A DNA stretch of 64,000 nucleotides from Phycomyces blakesleeanus NRRL 1555(-) (lineage: Eukaryota > Mucoromycota > Mucoromycetes > Mucorales > Phycomycetaceae), in contig NW_017265137.1 in NCBI RefSeq assembly GCF_001638985.1, positions 2,664,222-2,728,221 on the forward strand, read 5' to 3'. Of this stretch, positions 13,800 through 26,333 are shown in pieces (positions within the stretch are counted from its first letter, which is position 1; each line of letters begins with the position of its first letter). The notes beneath the pieces are model-generated. The model did no database searches and was not told where the DNA came from. It was given only the letters and a program-made list of their open reading frames with translations. A program made the translations under genes and the position numbers.

Positions 13800-14445
13800 C
13801 ATATCATAATTTTGATTTATAAGTAGGCTGTGAAGAACATAACAGCATCTAATTCATATACCAATCTTGAAGCAACAGGTGCATGACTTATTAATATACG
13901 GATATCCTTCAGCGACTCAAAACGTGCATTACCAATAGTGATAGAATGCTCAATACGGACTCAGGCAAAAGCATGTTTCTTGTCAAAACCTTCATTGTCA
14001 GATATGATCATTGCTGAAATACAATAGAAAGAGTTTGTTGATCAATATTTGTATATAAATTGAACAAATTGCTAGTATATAAACATACCACGAATCTTTA
14101 TCATTCGTGTAATATTTCCAACAAATTCACCATTATCGTAATTAAATCGAGACTGACAAGGAAGGGAGATTTTGTTCATTCTGAGCTCTTGTCTGAATCT
14201 ATCACCTTCCAGCTCATTCATCAACCACCCCACTCTGCTTGGGGCACTGGGTATATGGCTTCTTGTACCCAAATAAATTTACTAACTAATAGCCTGGTAC
14301 ATGTCAATCTCAGGAATGTTATTAGCAACATTTTATTCAAAATATTCGCCAAGAACTCTATGTTCAATCAAGCTTTGGGTGATTCTGTCTTTGATAGACT
14401 TAAGTATAGCGGCTTCTTTCGACCCTATCAGACATGGTAATAGTG
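13800..14445 (-). pseudogene. Conserved-looking spliced coding remnant of unknown family
   Basis: On the minus strand three pieces read like real protein. From about 14440 there is KEAAILKSIKDRITQSLIEH, then an in-frame TAA after EYFE. From about 14250 there is GWLMNELEGDRFRQELRM through FVGNITRMIKIR. After a clean intron (GTATGT donor, TTTCAG acceptor, roughly 14082 to 14016) comes MIISDNEGFDKKHAFA, a TGA, and VRIEHSITIGNARFESLKDI. The composition and intact splice signals point to a once-functional protein, not chance. I do not recognise the family; a dispersed repeat or duplicated host gene are both possible. Confidence 0.4.
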
Positions 14446-16053
14446 TGATATAAAATCAAGATGATAGGTTTAAAAAAAACAATAATAATCAGACTTAAGC
14501 AAAGATGTATATAAAGGTCTAGAAGTCTTTTAATCTTTTCTTTTTAATTTCTATAGATTAATTTCAGCCAATAATTTTTGTAATTTAAGCTCATACAAGT
14601 ATAAGATTTCTGAGACGGTTGAGCACCCTCTATTCTGCCATATTTTTGATATGAAAAGAAAAACAAACTGTCGCATTTACCAGAGTATATATATCATCAC
14701 TAAGAAAAAGGAGGCACAGAACACTCGATTTTACAGTAGTGCTAGTGATAATCCAGTAATTACGCTTTTCTTTACTCTTATCACGATATTAAACCTTGGC
14801 TGTAATACATTGGATTAATGAGCTGGGATAATTGTCCAGGCTTGAAGCGGGTTGGTGAACCGGGATAGAAGCGGTGTCAATTTTTTTGTTGCATCTGGTT
14901 CACAATACGGTTAATTACCATAGGGATATTCAAGAGGATTTTATGACCCATTTTCAATGGTTTTTTTTGGCCCAAATTGCTAAAAGTTCGCACACACTCT
15001 CTCTCTGTATTCTCAATGTCTCTTTGGTCTGCGATGTAGTCCGGCCTATCTTATTCACCAAAGTAAATCTGTCAAAAAAGCTTTGAAAATTTTAATTGAT
15101 AAGGAGGCCAAGTGTTGATCTGTCTAATTGAATTCAGAGGAAAAAGTCATTAACCTAACCTAACCTAACCAAATAAATAAATAAATAAAAATAAAGATCT
15201 GATCGAGAATAATTAGTGTTGCCACGTTTAATTTACATTTTGAATGAAATACTAGTTGTATCATTAAAAGACATTGTAAGATTCGACTGTTTCCTAGATT
15301 TACATTCTGTGTGAGAAAACGCCAGAATTTAGACATATTTAATATACTTTTGGTTTTTCCAAAGCTTCAAATAATCAAAGTCTTGTATATAAGCGTTACA
15401 AGACCCAAACTTGTTATAAATATATATATACAAAAAAAGTTTTATATCAAACCGCTATATGTGTATTATATGAGTCAAAAGGCAATAGCGGTTTTTTCCA
15501 AAGAATAAAAGGAAGGAAGGAAAGCAAGAGACAAAATATAGATCCCTTGCATCTCCTCTACCCCTTTTTCTTCTTCCTTCCTTCTATTTTCCTTCTCATT
15601 GTTATATAATATGTCTTTGTATTAGAAGTGCAAAAAAACCCTATTCAAGATTTGTAAAGAGAGAGAGAGAGTTTGTTGCTAATATTAAGAAAAATGAATT
15701 CGATATTTTACCCCCAAACTTTCATCTTATTGACAGAACATCAAAAACAATAAAGATAAAGCGCTCCAATTAGGTGTTCGAGTAAAGGAGAATCAAAAGG
15801 AGACAAGTGCTGGTGGTATTATAATTACACGCTGATTTCTCTTATTTTCTCTCTCTCTTAAAAACCATCAAATATTCTCAGTTCCACATACTGTGGGTCA
15901 CATACAAACTTACCCCATAATCTAATAAACTCACTATTTAAAGACTTGCATTATTTGAGTAGTTTCTTAATAGTATTTACTTGTCTCTGTCTTTGACTCT
16001 ATTACTTTGTCCTTTTTTGGCTTTATATTTTATTATCATAATTATAAAACGGA
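14446..16053. other. Intergenic region upstream of lipase
   Basis: No supported gene. Contains four CCTAA units at about 15152-15170, an AAATA tandem run just after it, and CT-rich tracts just upstream of the lipase start that may be promoter sequence. Confidence 0.5.
15152..15170. repeat. Short (CCTAA)4 tract resembling telomere-type repeat
   Basis: Four consecutive CCTAA units (TTAGG on the other strand), followed by AAATA repeats. Too short to be a telomere; best seen as a microsatellite. Confidence 0.7.
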
Positions 16054-17909
16054 ATGAAATACTTTTATTTTATCCTAAGTGCTTTGTCACTAGTATATAT
16101 TTCCGTCGTCCACGCCAGATCTAGTGCAATTGATGACTCATACGCACCTTCAGCTGACTCAGGTCGATTTGACATACCTGATAACATTCAAGGCGGTGAT
16201 CTTGATTGCGAGACAAGAGAGACCGAACAAAATCTCCTTCTTCCGTTTGGTCGCCCTACCAAAGGAAATGGCCGGAACGCAGGTCGTGAACCTCCAGCTA
16301 TCCGTGAACAGCTCGACAGCGTTGACGGTGAATCTGCCAGCGAAGCTGAAATCGAGAACCTGACTTATTACACCTACTTGGTGGCCAATGCTTACTGCCG
16401 GAACGTCGTCCTGAACAGCGACTGGAATTGTCCTCACTGCAAGGGCTACGTGGATGATGTGTCGCTGATATACACATTTAAGTCAGAAGAGTATGATATG
16501 CGAGGCTACATCTTGAGAGACGACAATAACAAGGTCATTAACATTGTCTACAGAGGTAAGTAGTATACTATTTTAGAGAAACACTGAAAAATAAACAGAT
16601 AGAAAATCTTACAAGACCCTTTGGTTACCTTTTTTCTTCTTTTAAAATGCATTTATTATCTCTAGGTTCAAATTCGCTAAAAAATTTCATTTCGGTCGGT
16701 ATATTTACTAGACATTGATAAATGTACTGTTTATTAACCAAAAAATCATCATCATTGTTGGATCTAGGACTTTCAAACCGACAAGATAGACTACCCGCCT
16801 GTCAGAGGAACTCAAGTTCACCGAGGTAAAGAGAGAAAAGAAACTAGTCCAGACCAGGAATTATGGAGTATAACCTACAGTTAGCTAATTGCAAGTTTTT
16901 TTTTGAATAGGCTTTTACAATTCTTATTTGGATGTCGCTGATCTGGTTGTACCAGTGGCTCAACAGGAGATCGAACTTCATCCAGACTATTCGTTTGTAG
17001 TTACAGGGTAATATAATGTTTCCAATGGTCTTTATTTTCAAAAGAAAATCAACTATTTTTTTTGGAATGCGTATATTCATTCATTCATTTATATATATAT
17101 ATATATTTAAAAAGACATTCACTTGGTGCAGCAGTTGCCATTTTATCAGCCTTGGATCTTTATCAAAAAGACACAAGATTTGGTCCAGATAATATGAGAA
17201 TATACACCTTTGGTGAGTCATTGTAATATGTACTTTAGAAAATATAAGCCAAAAACATACATACATACATATATATATATATGAATATTAATTACGTACA
17301 ATATTAACCAACAATAAAATAGGTGGTCCCCGTGTTGGTGATCCCGCATTTGCTTACTATACCATTGGTACAAATATTCCTTTGACCCGAACAGTCCATC
17401 GCTTGGATGGTGAGTTGTCCTGTCTTGTTGTCTACACCCTTTTTTTGTATTAGTCTAGTGCTAGTGCTAGTGCTAAATTGAACCTCTCCTTGTTATCTTC
17501 TCAATACGTTTGTATGCTAAAATATCTAAACTATAGTTGTACCTCATGTACCTCCTCAAAATATGGGATTCCTTCATGCTGGCCCTGAGTATTGGATTCA
17601 GCAAGACAGTGGTCGAGTTAGTAAGTGTTTTTTCTTTCTCTCTTTCTTTCTTGTTGTTGTATCCCAAAACCGATTTTAACGCTTTATTTTTATTAATAAT
17701 TAAAAAAGAGGTTTGCAACACTCAAACTGAGATTGGCGAGTGCTCAAATTCAATCGTTCCTTACACGACTGGTGATGATCATATAAAGTAAGCCGACTTT
17801 TTTCTAATGAGCCTATTATATATATATATATATATTTGTGCAATATTAATCAAATATTCTTGTTTTGTTTCTTAGATACTTCAACATAGCCACAGGAACT
17901 TGCAAGTAA
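16054..17909 (+). CDS. Secreted triacylglycerol lipase, Rhizomucor miehei type (class 3)
   Basis: It hydrolyses ester bonds of triglycerides outside the cell. Nine exons: 16054-16555, 16666-16694, 16768-16825, 16911-17007, 17115-17212, 17323-17409, 17537-17620, 17709-17787, 17876-17909; 355 residues, stop TAA, close to the 363-residue R. miehei precursor. Residues 1-21 form a signal peptide ending VVHA, followed by a roughly 70-residue propeptide. Catalytic residues by position: Ser231 in GHSLG, Asp290 in LDVVPHVPP, His343 in GDDHIKYF. YRGSNSLKNF corresponds to the oxyanion-loop region and GFLHAGPEYWI is conserved. Cysteines near the mature N terminus and C terminus fit the family disulfides. 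Intron 2 has a slightly weak donor (GTCGGT). The frame is intact and enzyme activity is expected. Confidence 0.95.
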
Positions 17910-18457
17910 ATAATAGTAATAATAGTATTACTATTATATATATAGAATTTTCTAGATTCTCCGTGTTTCCTTGGCATCTCATTTCAACCCAACCTACACA
18001 TTTTGTTAAAGTACTATACCTCCTTCCTTCAATACATACAATACACATTACATCACACTACAATACAATATACCAAAAGTGAATAATAATCAGAATCCCT
18101 GATATATCTATATTTTTATATAAAAGGATCTTATTTTATTTTATTTTTTATTAAATTAAATCCATTCTTTAGAGAACTCTTGTTCCTTTAATATTATTAT
18201 TTTTTTCTTACTCCATATATATCGGTCTTACAAGCTAAAGCTAACTTTTTAAAAGCTTTCTTTAATAGCTTTTTATAATTCTTTGTTATTGTTGGAAACT
18301 AGTCTCATAATATCACCATTTTACTCTTTTGTAGCATATTATATTGTTTAGTAAGACACGGAAGCCTAACACCTATTGGCGTTTTTTTTGAAAAAAAATT
18401 GTATGTATATGTATATGTATATGTGCATATGTGGTTGTGTGAGTGTAGATGTAGTTA

Positions 18458-18496
18458 TAGGTACATGCACAGGTACATGCACAGGCACAGGCACAT

Positions 18497-18551
<55 letters not shown>

Positions 18552-18560
18552 TGCAGGTGC
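18458..18560. repeat. ACAGGC/ACATGC hexanucleotide tandem repeat
   Basis: About fifteen near-perfect hexamers lie in the gap between the convergent lipase and WDR89-like genes. Open frames on both strands here are purely repeat-encoded (alternating GT, TC or VP dipeptides) and are not genes. Confidence 0.9.
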
Positions 18561-18590
18561 AGTCGCGAGTACAGGTGTTTATACAATAAA

Positions 18591-19948
18591 TTATGCTACT
18601 GCTTGCCATGCGCACATACGACCGTCTTCTCCTCCAGTAATGATACTTTGTGTACTGTGATTCCAACAAAGGGATCTAACGATATCGGTGTGTGCTCCCT
18701 GAGCCTTGAGGCTTTGACACAATTGGAGTTGACCAATATTTACATGGAACGTGTTTACTTCACCCCTACAAAAATAAAAAATAAAATGAAAGCAAATAAT
18801 CAATCACATTAGTTAAATTCCATATATCAATTCAAAAAGGATAACATATACAAGACTTACTCATTATTACCAGTAACCAAATAAAATCTTTGTGAGGTAG
18901 GATCATAACTACAATCGATTGCATAGTCAATGGACGCAACGCTAAGGGATCGAATATCACCGTAATCAAAAATTAAATCACCCTAATAGAAAACAATAAA
19001 AAATAATAATATTTACGGTTTCGAATTAGTCAATCTCACTAAATTATATAATCCCACTTCATTACCTCGAGAGTGTAGAGGGAAAAGGTCTCTTGATGGG
19101 TCAAGTAATATAAATACTCGGCATTAGGACCAAAATATCCTGCCTTGTTGACAGATGATCCAGAATTAACGACTGACAAGAGAGCCTCCTCTTCATCAAA
19201 CTCGGTTACATCATAGTGGTTGACCAGACCATCAGTTGAGCAAGAGATGAATTGTGCAGGAAAGGTTGGATGACATTGAATCTGTACAAAGTATAAGTTA
19301 AGAAAAAAAAATTAAAGTAAATCAATCCAACTTACTTCTGTCACATCATCACCATGAGATTCGACAAACCGAGAGAGAAGAGAAGCTTGTCGGCTGTCAA
19401 AGAAGCCAATTTCAGCCGATTCTATGCTAGAAACAAACTCTGTGCCCACAACAGCCATAGAATCATTGCAGTTTAAATCAAATGCAGATAGAGGTCTATT
19501 ATCTATCAACCAACTTGTCAACTCTCTCGAGAGAATAAAGGACAAAGGAAAAGAAAAAAAAGAAGAAAAAAAAAGAGAAAGAGAAGATTGCTGATCTTGT
19601 TCTTCTTGTTCTTCAGTGATGCTTACATCGGAAGATCTGGACAGGTTTGTCTGCCACGCGCAAATCCCATCGTGCAAGAGTTCCATCTTCTGATGCCGAG
19701 AAGAGAAATTGTTCATTGACCTGTTTCATTTTTGAGATTCTCTTTTGATGGAATGAGAGGGTGTGAGCTAATTGAAGAGTCTGGAGGTCGTAGATCCGGA
19801 TTAGGTTATCAGATGCAGAGGCAGCTGTGTATTGGGTATTCATGGCGACATCGAACACATAGTTTTCGCCTAATCCAAGGTCGATCGAGCGTACAAGTTG
19901 GAATGGTGGGAGAATGTCAAAACACGTCTGAACATCAACTGTGGTCAT
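18591..19948 (-). CDS. WDR89-like WD40-repeat protein
   Basis: WD40 propeller protein; the molecular role is unknown in fungi. Model: complement(18591..18765, 18861..18982, 19066..19281, 19336..19502, 19627..19948), 333 residues, stop TAA. Repeat signatures in order: AASASDNLIRIYDLQ, FSASEDGTLARWDLR, an internal block with VGTEFVSSIESAEIGFFDSR, FISCSTDGLVNHYDV, FYLVTGNNEGEVNTF, and a last blade with GAHTDIVRSLCWN, IITGGEDGRMCAW. Order, length and the short C-terminal blade match WDR89. The start is ATG 19948. The intron 1 acceptor was chosen as GATAG at 19507-19503 because nearer AG choices create a stop; the resulting FRYNRPLSAF junction is the least certain part of the model. Convergent with the lipase gene. 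Confidence 0.85.
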
Positions 19949-21150
19949 TGTAAAAGCAAACAAGTGATGCTATTTTTCAACTGTAATAAAAACAAATAAA
20001 ATAAAATAAAAAATAAAAAAAAATTAAATATTTACAAGTCCAAAAAATATGTGTCAGTGCGAAAGTTGATCCAGTTCACGGCACAAGTCCAATAGATAAT
20101 CCAGGGCATATAAGAAACAAACTCAAGGTCAAGGTCAAGGTTTATTTCTATTCCCAAGTACTAATTATAGCGTAAACACAATTATACACATCTAATCTCA
20201 ATTTTTATCCATATCGTAAAGCCAAGTCCATTTCCAAGAAGGATTCCAATGCAAGAAAAATAATAATAATTTAATACAACGCAAAACCCAAGCTTGGAAA
20301 TCTATTTTACTCCTTATCATCACCATCACCTAATAGTATACAACATATAGAAAATATTAAAGGAACATGGTATATAAGAACTACAAAAAATGCATCTGTC
20401 ACCCAAAACTCCAGAAGACTTGTTTGGTTTTCGTTTTTTTTTCTCTTTGAACGTAATGCTCTTGGTAATTAATATAGACAAACTGATAGGATTTTACTTG
20501 AATTTGGCGTATCAAACACACATGCTTAAAACTATAGCTCACACATAAATAAAGTTCAAGGTTAATATGGAAATACGTATCTGGCATATGCAGGGATAAA
20601 GTTTTAGTTTAACCAATGTATGTATTATTACACAAAAGTGTCGATATTAGACAAATAAATATTTGACTGTAGATTGTGGTTTTTGATATATTGTAATTGT
20701 TTAATTGAAAAGAACACTCTTATTCATTCAATATAGCTCTAGATATCAATATTTTGTATGTAAAACACAGTTCACAATCCATTCCCCTTTATAAATATAT
20801 ATTAGAAGAGTAATTTCCAAGGAAGACAAACTACCGCAATATATAGTGCTGTTTAAAATTGACGTCATCGTCCCGGAAGACGGGAGAGGTCCGCGGCGTT
20901 GATTAAGGACGGTCTACCAACAATTAGATGAGCCTTCTCTGTTCATCCGTCTTGTTAAAGGTGAGCATGCCGACACTCGATTATCCATTTACAAATATAT
21001 CCATCCATCCATCCATCCATCCATCTACCCATCGCAACAATACACTAGATGATACGACAATCACACGATTCAAAAATAAAAAACGAATTCATTACAACAC
21101 AAACCAGCGACTGACGATACTATTATTTGTCACTCTTGAATAGCATCGCC
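19949..21150. other. Intergenic region upstream of WDR89-like and ubiquitin-L40 genes
   Basis: No supported gene. Contains CAAGGT repeats near 20130-20145, a short GC-richer block with GACGTCATCGTCCC at about 20861-20874, and CATC repeats near 21000-21030. A 5' UTR intron for the ubiquitin gene is plausible, with a donor AAAG|GTGAGC near 20959 and acceptor GAATAG at about 21142. Confidence 0.45.
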
Positions 21151-21761
<611 letters not shown>

Positions 21762-22970
21762 ATTACTTGCTTTCCTTACCCTATTTGCGGTTTACACATT
21801 GCATGGCGTGCAAAGATGGTATATTTTCTGTTGACTACATCCTTCAATAAACCTTGTCTGGCCTACCATGGAAAGAAACAACAACAAACCAATTACTTGA
21901 TTCGTGAGATTTCACTATAAAAACAAAATTGAGAGGGGGGTTGCAATATAGGGTTAGAAAGTGGAATAATAGAAATTTTGTTAATTGCAATCTTCTAACT
22001 TGAGTATTGCAATGACCAAAAGAGTGTTATTTGCTTGGTGGTTTTTTGTTTTTATGTTGGGGGAGAAATGGTTAAAAATATTCGATTTATTTTAACAACT
22101 AGAGACCCCTTTATTTTATTTTTATTTGTTTTTGTTTTTTAATTGTTCATGATGAACAAGCAAGTTATGAAAATTTACAGCACTTTGTATCATTGCGTTT
22201 TATCATTTGTACATTATTTGCTAAACTAGTAGGAGAGTAATTGAATCTCTTGTGCTGTGACAATATCTGTGATAGTAAACATTCTCCATTTCAATACAGT
22301 GTTTTCATTTGAGATTGAGACAAACTACGATTTTTTTTTAGATGATTCAAAATGTAATACTGTTTGCCAGCTTACGTGGTTAAATTGACCATGTACTTAA
22401 GATATATATCCACTCGGAGCTGAATAAATTACTATATAAAACAATTTTTTTCTCGATCAATTATTTCGTGGAATTAATATAATATTTAATCGCGTACACT
22501 AAACCACAATATAAGCGAAAGCAATATATAGATGTTGTCTCTAAAAAGTCTAATTCCTCAGTCAAAACTATTAAAGAAACTATTTATGAGACAGTGATTT
22601 AATTCTAACGAGAATGATAGAAAGGAAGGTTACCACCACTGAGGAGCAAGTTGACAGACATGACGTGAATATTTTCTGTCACATTCGATCAATTAGCCTT
22701 GATCTTAGCCTTTATAAAACACATTTGCAATAGTATCGATTTTATGCCCTACCCTTTGACAGACCTTATAAGCCATTTCCATGTGCCAGTAAATGTGGCA
22801 ATTTAGTAAAGATCATAGATATTACTATTGAACAATTTTTTTCGAATAAAATTTTTACATAGTAATTGTATTGTCATAATTGAATACACTTTTTAAAAAA
22901 AGAGACGAGACGAGTACTGCTCCTAACTTATTGCCGTAAAAAATTGCGCTACTGATCAGATCAAACCACT
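21762..22970. other. Downstream region of ubiquitin-L40, no gene seen
   Basis: Likely 3' UTR followed by AT-rich intergenic DNA up to the TA target site at 22971-22972. I see no coding signal. Confidence 0.5.
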
Positions 22971-23009
22971 TAGGGTGCACCTTTTTTATAATCGACAATT
23001 TTTATATGT

Positions 23010-23800
23010 AAAATTAGAAAACCATAAGGCTTTATGGGATCTTAATTTTTTTGAATTTTGTTACCGCTGAGTCGTTTGCTTTACTATTTACAAGATCTCT
23101 GCGGTGAGACTTCTTTTACTTCTCTGCAAAAAAAAAACTTTAAGCAAGATGAAGTTTCGATATTTAAGCAGGGAGGTTCAAAAAATGTCCTCATTTTATG
23201 GCCAATAATAATGCTCCCTGGGTTTTAATTTGATATTTGTGTAACGTATAGTGCATCTTTTTATAGTGTGTATTTTTTATTAATAAAACTAGAAAGCCAA
23301 AAGGCTTTCTGGGATCTTAATATTTTTGAGTTCTGTTTGCTTTAATATACTCTTAATGTTATTTAGAAACTCTCTGCGGTGAGACATCTACTACTTCTTT
23401 GCAAAAATATTTTTTTAGACAAGGTAACATCTCAGTGTTTAATCAGTGCGGCCAAAATGATGGCTTTATTTTTCAACCAATAATATAACCGACTGAGTTT
23501 AATATCCACTTATATATAGTAGAGTATGCCCTTTTTCAAAATAAATATTTTTTATTAATAAAACTAGAAAACCAAAAGGCTTTCTGGGATCTTAATATTT
23601 TTGAGTTCTGTTTGCTTTAACATGCTCTTAATGCTATTTAGAAACTCTCTGCGGTGAGACATCTACTACTTTTCTGCAAAAATATTTTTTTAAACAAGGT
23701 AACATCTCAGTGTTTAAGCAGTGCGGCCAAAATGATGGCTTCATTTTTCAACCAATAATATAACCAACTGAGTTCTTTATCAACTTACATAATGTAAAAC
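23010..23800. repeat. Three tandem ~272-bp units with a hairpin at each start
   Basis: Units begin near 23016, 23288 and 23563. Units 2 and 3 are nearly identical and unit 1 is diverged. Unit 2 begins with GAAAGCCAAAAGGCTTTC, a perfect 7-bp stem with a 4-base loop; units 1 and 3 carry degenerate versions. Each unit contains CTCTGCGGTGAGAC, and GCCAATAATA or ACCAATAATA near its end. The block lies between the left terminal repeat and the transposase start. Subterminal repeats of this kind often bind transposase, but that is inference here. Confidence 0.8.
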
Positions 23801-23864
23801 GTTACTAAATAAGACAATCTATTTTAAAAAAAACAATTTGTTCCTGATAAAAACACAATCGACA

Positions 23865-26231
23865 ATGCCAAAAATCAATTCTAAAATGAGAGCTTTATCT
23901 CAAAAAGCTGCTGCTAAAAGACTTTCTCACTCTCAGAGCGAAAGTGTAGAGTTAGTTAGAAAGGAAGTTGATCCTACCCCCGAGATTTCGGAATCTTCTG
24001 GCAGTGATGTCAAAAATCTCGGACTTTCTTGGACCAAAAAAGCTGAAGATGCTCTCAATGGAAAATACAGTCGCAATCGTTCATCATACTCATCTCGACA
24101 TGTTCGTAGACTGAAAAAGGCAGAAAGAGAAGCAGCAAAAGGAAGTGCTAGAGTTGACTCCTTTTTTTTTGCCTATCGCAAACTCTTCTTCTGCTGAGAC
24201 AGAAATTGGATTGGATGAAGAAAGTGATAGTGCAGATGAAGTCGAGTCAAAGGAAGAGTTCAAAAGCAGAGTAAAAGACGCAATCATTGACTTGTCAAAG
24301 TTCGCAGTACCTGTCATCAGTTCGACTTCAGAGCAGCAAAAACTTGGTGTAGCAGAGATGGGAAAGTGCGAAGGAGCATATCATTACTTATATGCTTTGA
24401 TCAATACGGACATGAAGAAAATGGCAGCTTCTAAGTTTGCAAGCGACATTGTATACAAGCAAAAATCTACTTGGTACAGAGCCCATAAGATTCGCCAACA
24501 TGCAAAGGAGTATTTGGAGACTAGACGAATCAGTCTTGGTGCACAAGGCAAGCATGCCAAACGTGTCTCTGTTCTTGATGATGAAGACATCAAGCAGCAA
24601 ATACTCGAATGGTTCAGAAGTCAGCCAAGAGCTAAAAGAAGTATTGCTGGACTTTCAGTCAAAAGAAGTCATTCTGCCTAAGGCCATTGGTAGCAGCTTA
24701 CTATCAGATGAGTTAGAGATCGAAGGTAGTGCAATTAAGCCGTTGTCTACAGATTGCCTAAGACGAAAGCTGATATCTTGGGGATTTCATTTTAAGCATT
24801 TAGGTAGGCAAATATAGAAAACCAGAATGCGGTTTTCTCTATAAAAATGGAATGTCACATTAATATAACTTATGTTTATTTTACAGGAAAAGTTGTATAC
24901 TTTGATGGGCATGAGCGCGAGGATGTGCTTACTTATAGAAATGCATGGAGCAAACGCATCATGGAATACTATCAATACTCTGAGAAATATGACAATGTTA
25001 CACCTTCTCTTGTGTCATATCCTCAATTGCCAGAAGGTGTCAAACAGCATGTATTTGTCACACATGACGAAAGTACATTCTATGCTAATGACTATCAAAA
25101 GTACGCCTGGGTGGAAGGTGGTGAAAGCTATTGTTTGCCAAAGTCTGAGGGTAGATCAATAGTGATCTCCGAGTTCCAATGCCCTTGTCATGGAACAATG
25201 AGAGGATATGTAGGAGACCAGTACAAAACTTCGCGAGTGGTATTTTATCCTGGAGCTCAATACGAAGGCTATTGGAAAAGTAGTAATATGTGTGCCCAGC
25301 TTACAGATATAATACCTCTTTTCAATGCCATACACCCAAATGCAGTAGCTGTCTTTCTTTTTGATCAAAGCAGCAATCATAAAGCCTATCCTGAAGACGC
25401 TCTTTTGGCACAAAACATGAACTTGTGTGCAATTGAAGTAAAAGACAGTGACTCAGGCCAGGGAAAATTTCGTGACAGCTCATTTTATGTCAGAAAGCAA
25501 TACGACTATGCAGAACAGCAAAAAGTTTTTTTTTTCAAAAAAAGAGTAATGAAGAAAAACTTAAAGAATATGAAGTAATCGAGTCTCGGCTCCATAAAGT
25601 AAGTGATTTATATACAATCCTATCCGAATAGAAACATAATTTATACAATTACAATAAGGGATCACTTTATGCTAAAAGACGTGCCTATAAACTATTCATA
25701 CTTAGAATAAAAAATACAAAAAATATTTCATTGGCCTTCGCGGCATATTACAGCAACGTTCTATGTATAGAAACGAAGCAGAGAGATACTCTAAAACGTT
25801 CTTGCAATAATGTCGCGACAGCTGATTCTAGATGTTGTGCAATCCATATTATGGAGAGACAACCAGACTTTGCCAACCAAAAATCAGCACTCGAAGAAAT
25901 AGTTGAAGGCAGTGGACACAAATTTGAACTGTATCCAAAATACCACTGTGAATGTAATTGGATCGAAAGATACTGGGGAGCAGCCAAGAAAGAAGCACGA
26001 CGTGAATGTGATTATTCTTTTCAATCATTGAATAGAAAAATCAATTCATTTCTGGATAGTGTTTGCCCACCAGAAGATGATGTCCCTGAAAAGATTCGAA
26101 GATACTTCCACCAAAGTTTTGCCTACATCAATGCCTACAGTCTTGGTCATGATGCTGAACATGCATTTGAAATCGTGAAACAATTCTCAAAGCTTCACAA
26201 ATCTCATTGTAAGCTGAGATTAAATCAATAA
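23865..26231 (+). pseudogene. DDE transposase, frameshifted
   Basis: Cut-and-paste transposase of element 22973-26331. The N-terminal part (from ATG 23865) is charged and serine-rich. A frameshift in a T run near 24161-24169 breaks it. A helix-turn-helix-like region (WYRAHKIRQHAKEYLETRR) follows, then a second one-base shift near 24650. An intron at about 24804-24886 (GTAGGC..TTTACAG) joins HFKHLG to KVVYFDGH. Catalytic residues are visible: THDESTF (first Asp), FDQSSNH (second Asp) and CNWIERYWG (Glu). A third shift in a T run near 25530 and a damaged segment at 25570-25800 separate the second Asp from the Glu. The C-terminal frame 25731-26231 ends with TAA. The domain order matches a DDE family common in fungi. 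Confidence 0.85.
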
Positions 26232-26333
26232 ATATCACATTTCTGACTTTAAAAATACTATTTTGGAATCGGTACTTAAATTCCAAAAAATGTCCTCTTC
26301 AAAAATTGTCTATTATAAAAAAGGTGTACCCTA

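Larger units (their letters stand above)
22973..26331 (+). mobile_element. DDE DNA transposon of the Tc1/mariner-IS630 type with TIRs and TA duplication
   Basis: The ends are inverted: left GGGTGCACCTTTTTTATAAT at 22973, and the right end reads GGGTACACCTTTTTTATAAT on the opposite strand ending at 26331. Similarity continues for roughly 30 bases. TA dinucleotides at 22971-22972 and 26332-26333 flank the element, matching the TA target duplication of this superfamily. The element is 3359 bp, longer than a simple Tc1, because of three tandem subterminal units and an intron-containing transposase gene. The encoded transposase is broken, so this copy needs help from elsewhere to move. Confidence 0.85.

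Noticed and set aside
15152..15170. Interstitial telomere
   Set aside because: Only four CCTAA units, adjacent to another simple repeat; a microsatellite is enough explanation.
18373..18812. Open frames encoding GT, TC or VP dipeptide runs
   Set aside because: They are direct translations of the hexamer repeat on both strands.
20285..20335. Possible last exon (acceptor CTATTAG then GDGDDKE stop) on the minus strand
   Set aside because: No convincing upstream exon could be found within the intergenic region.
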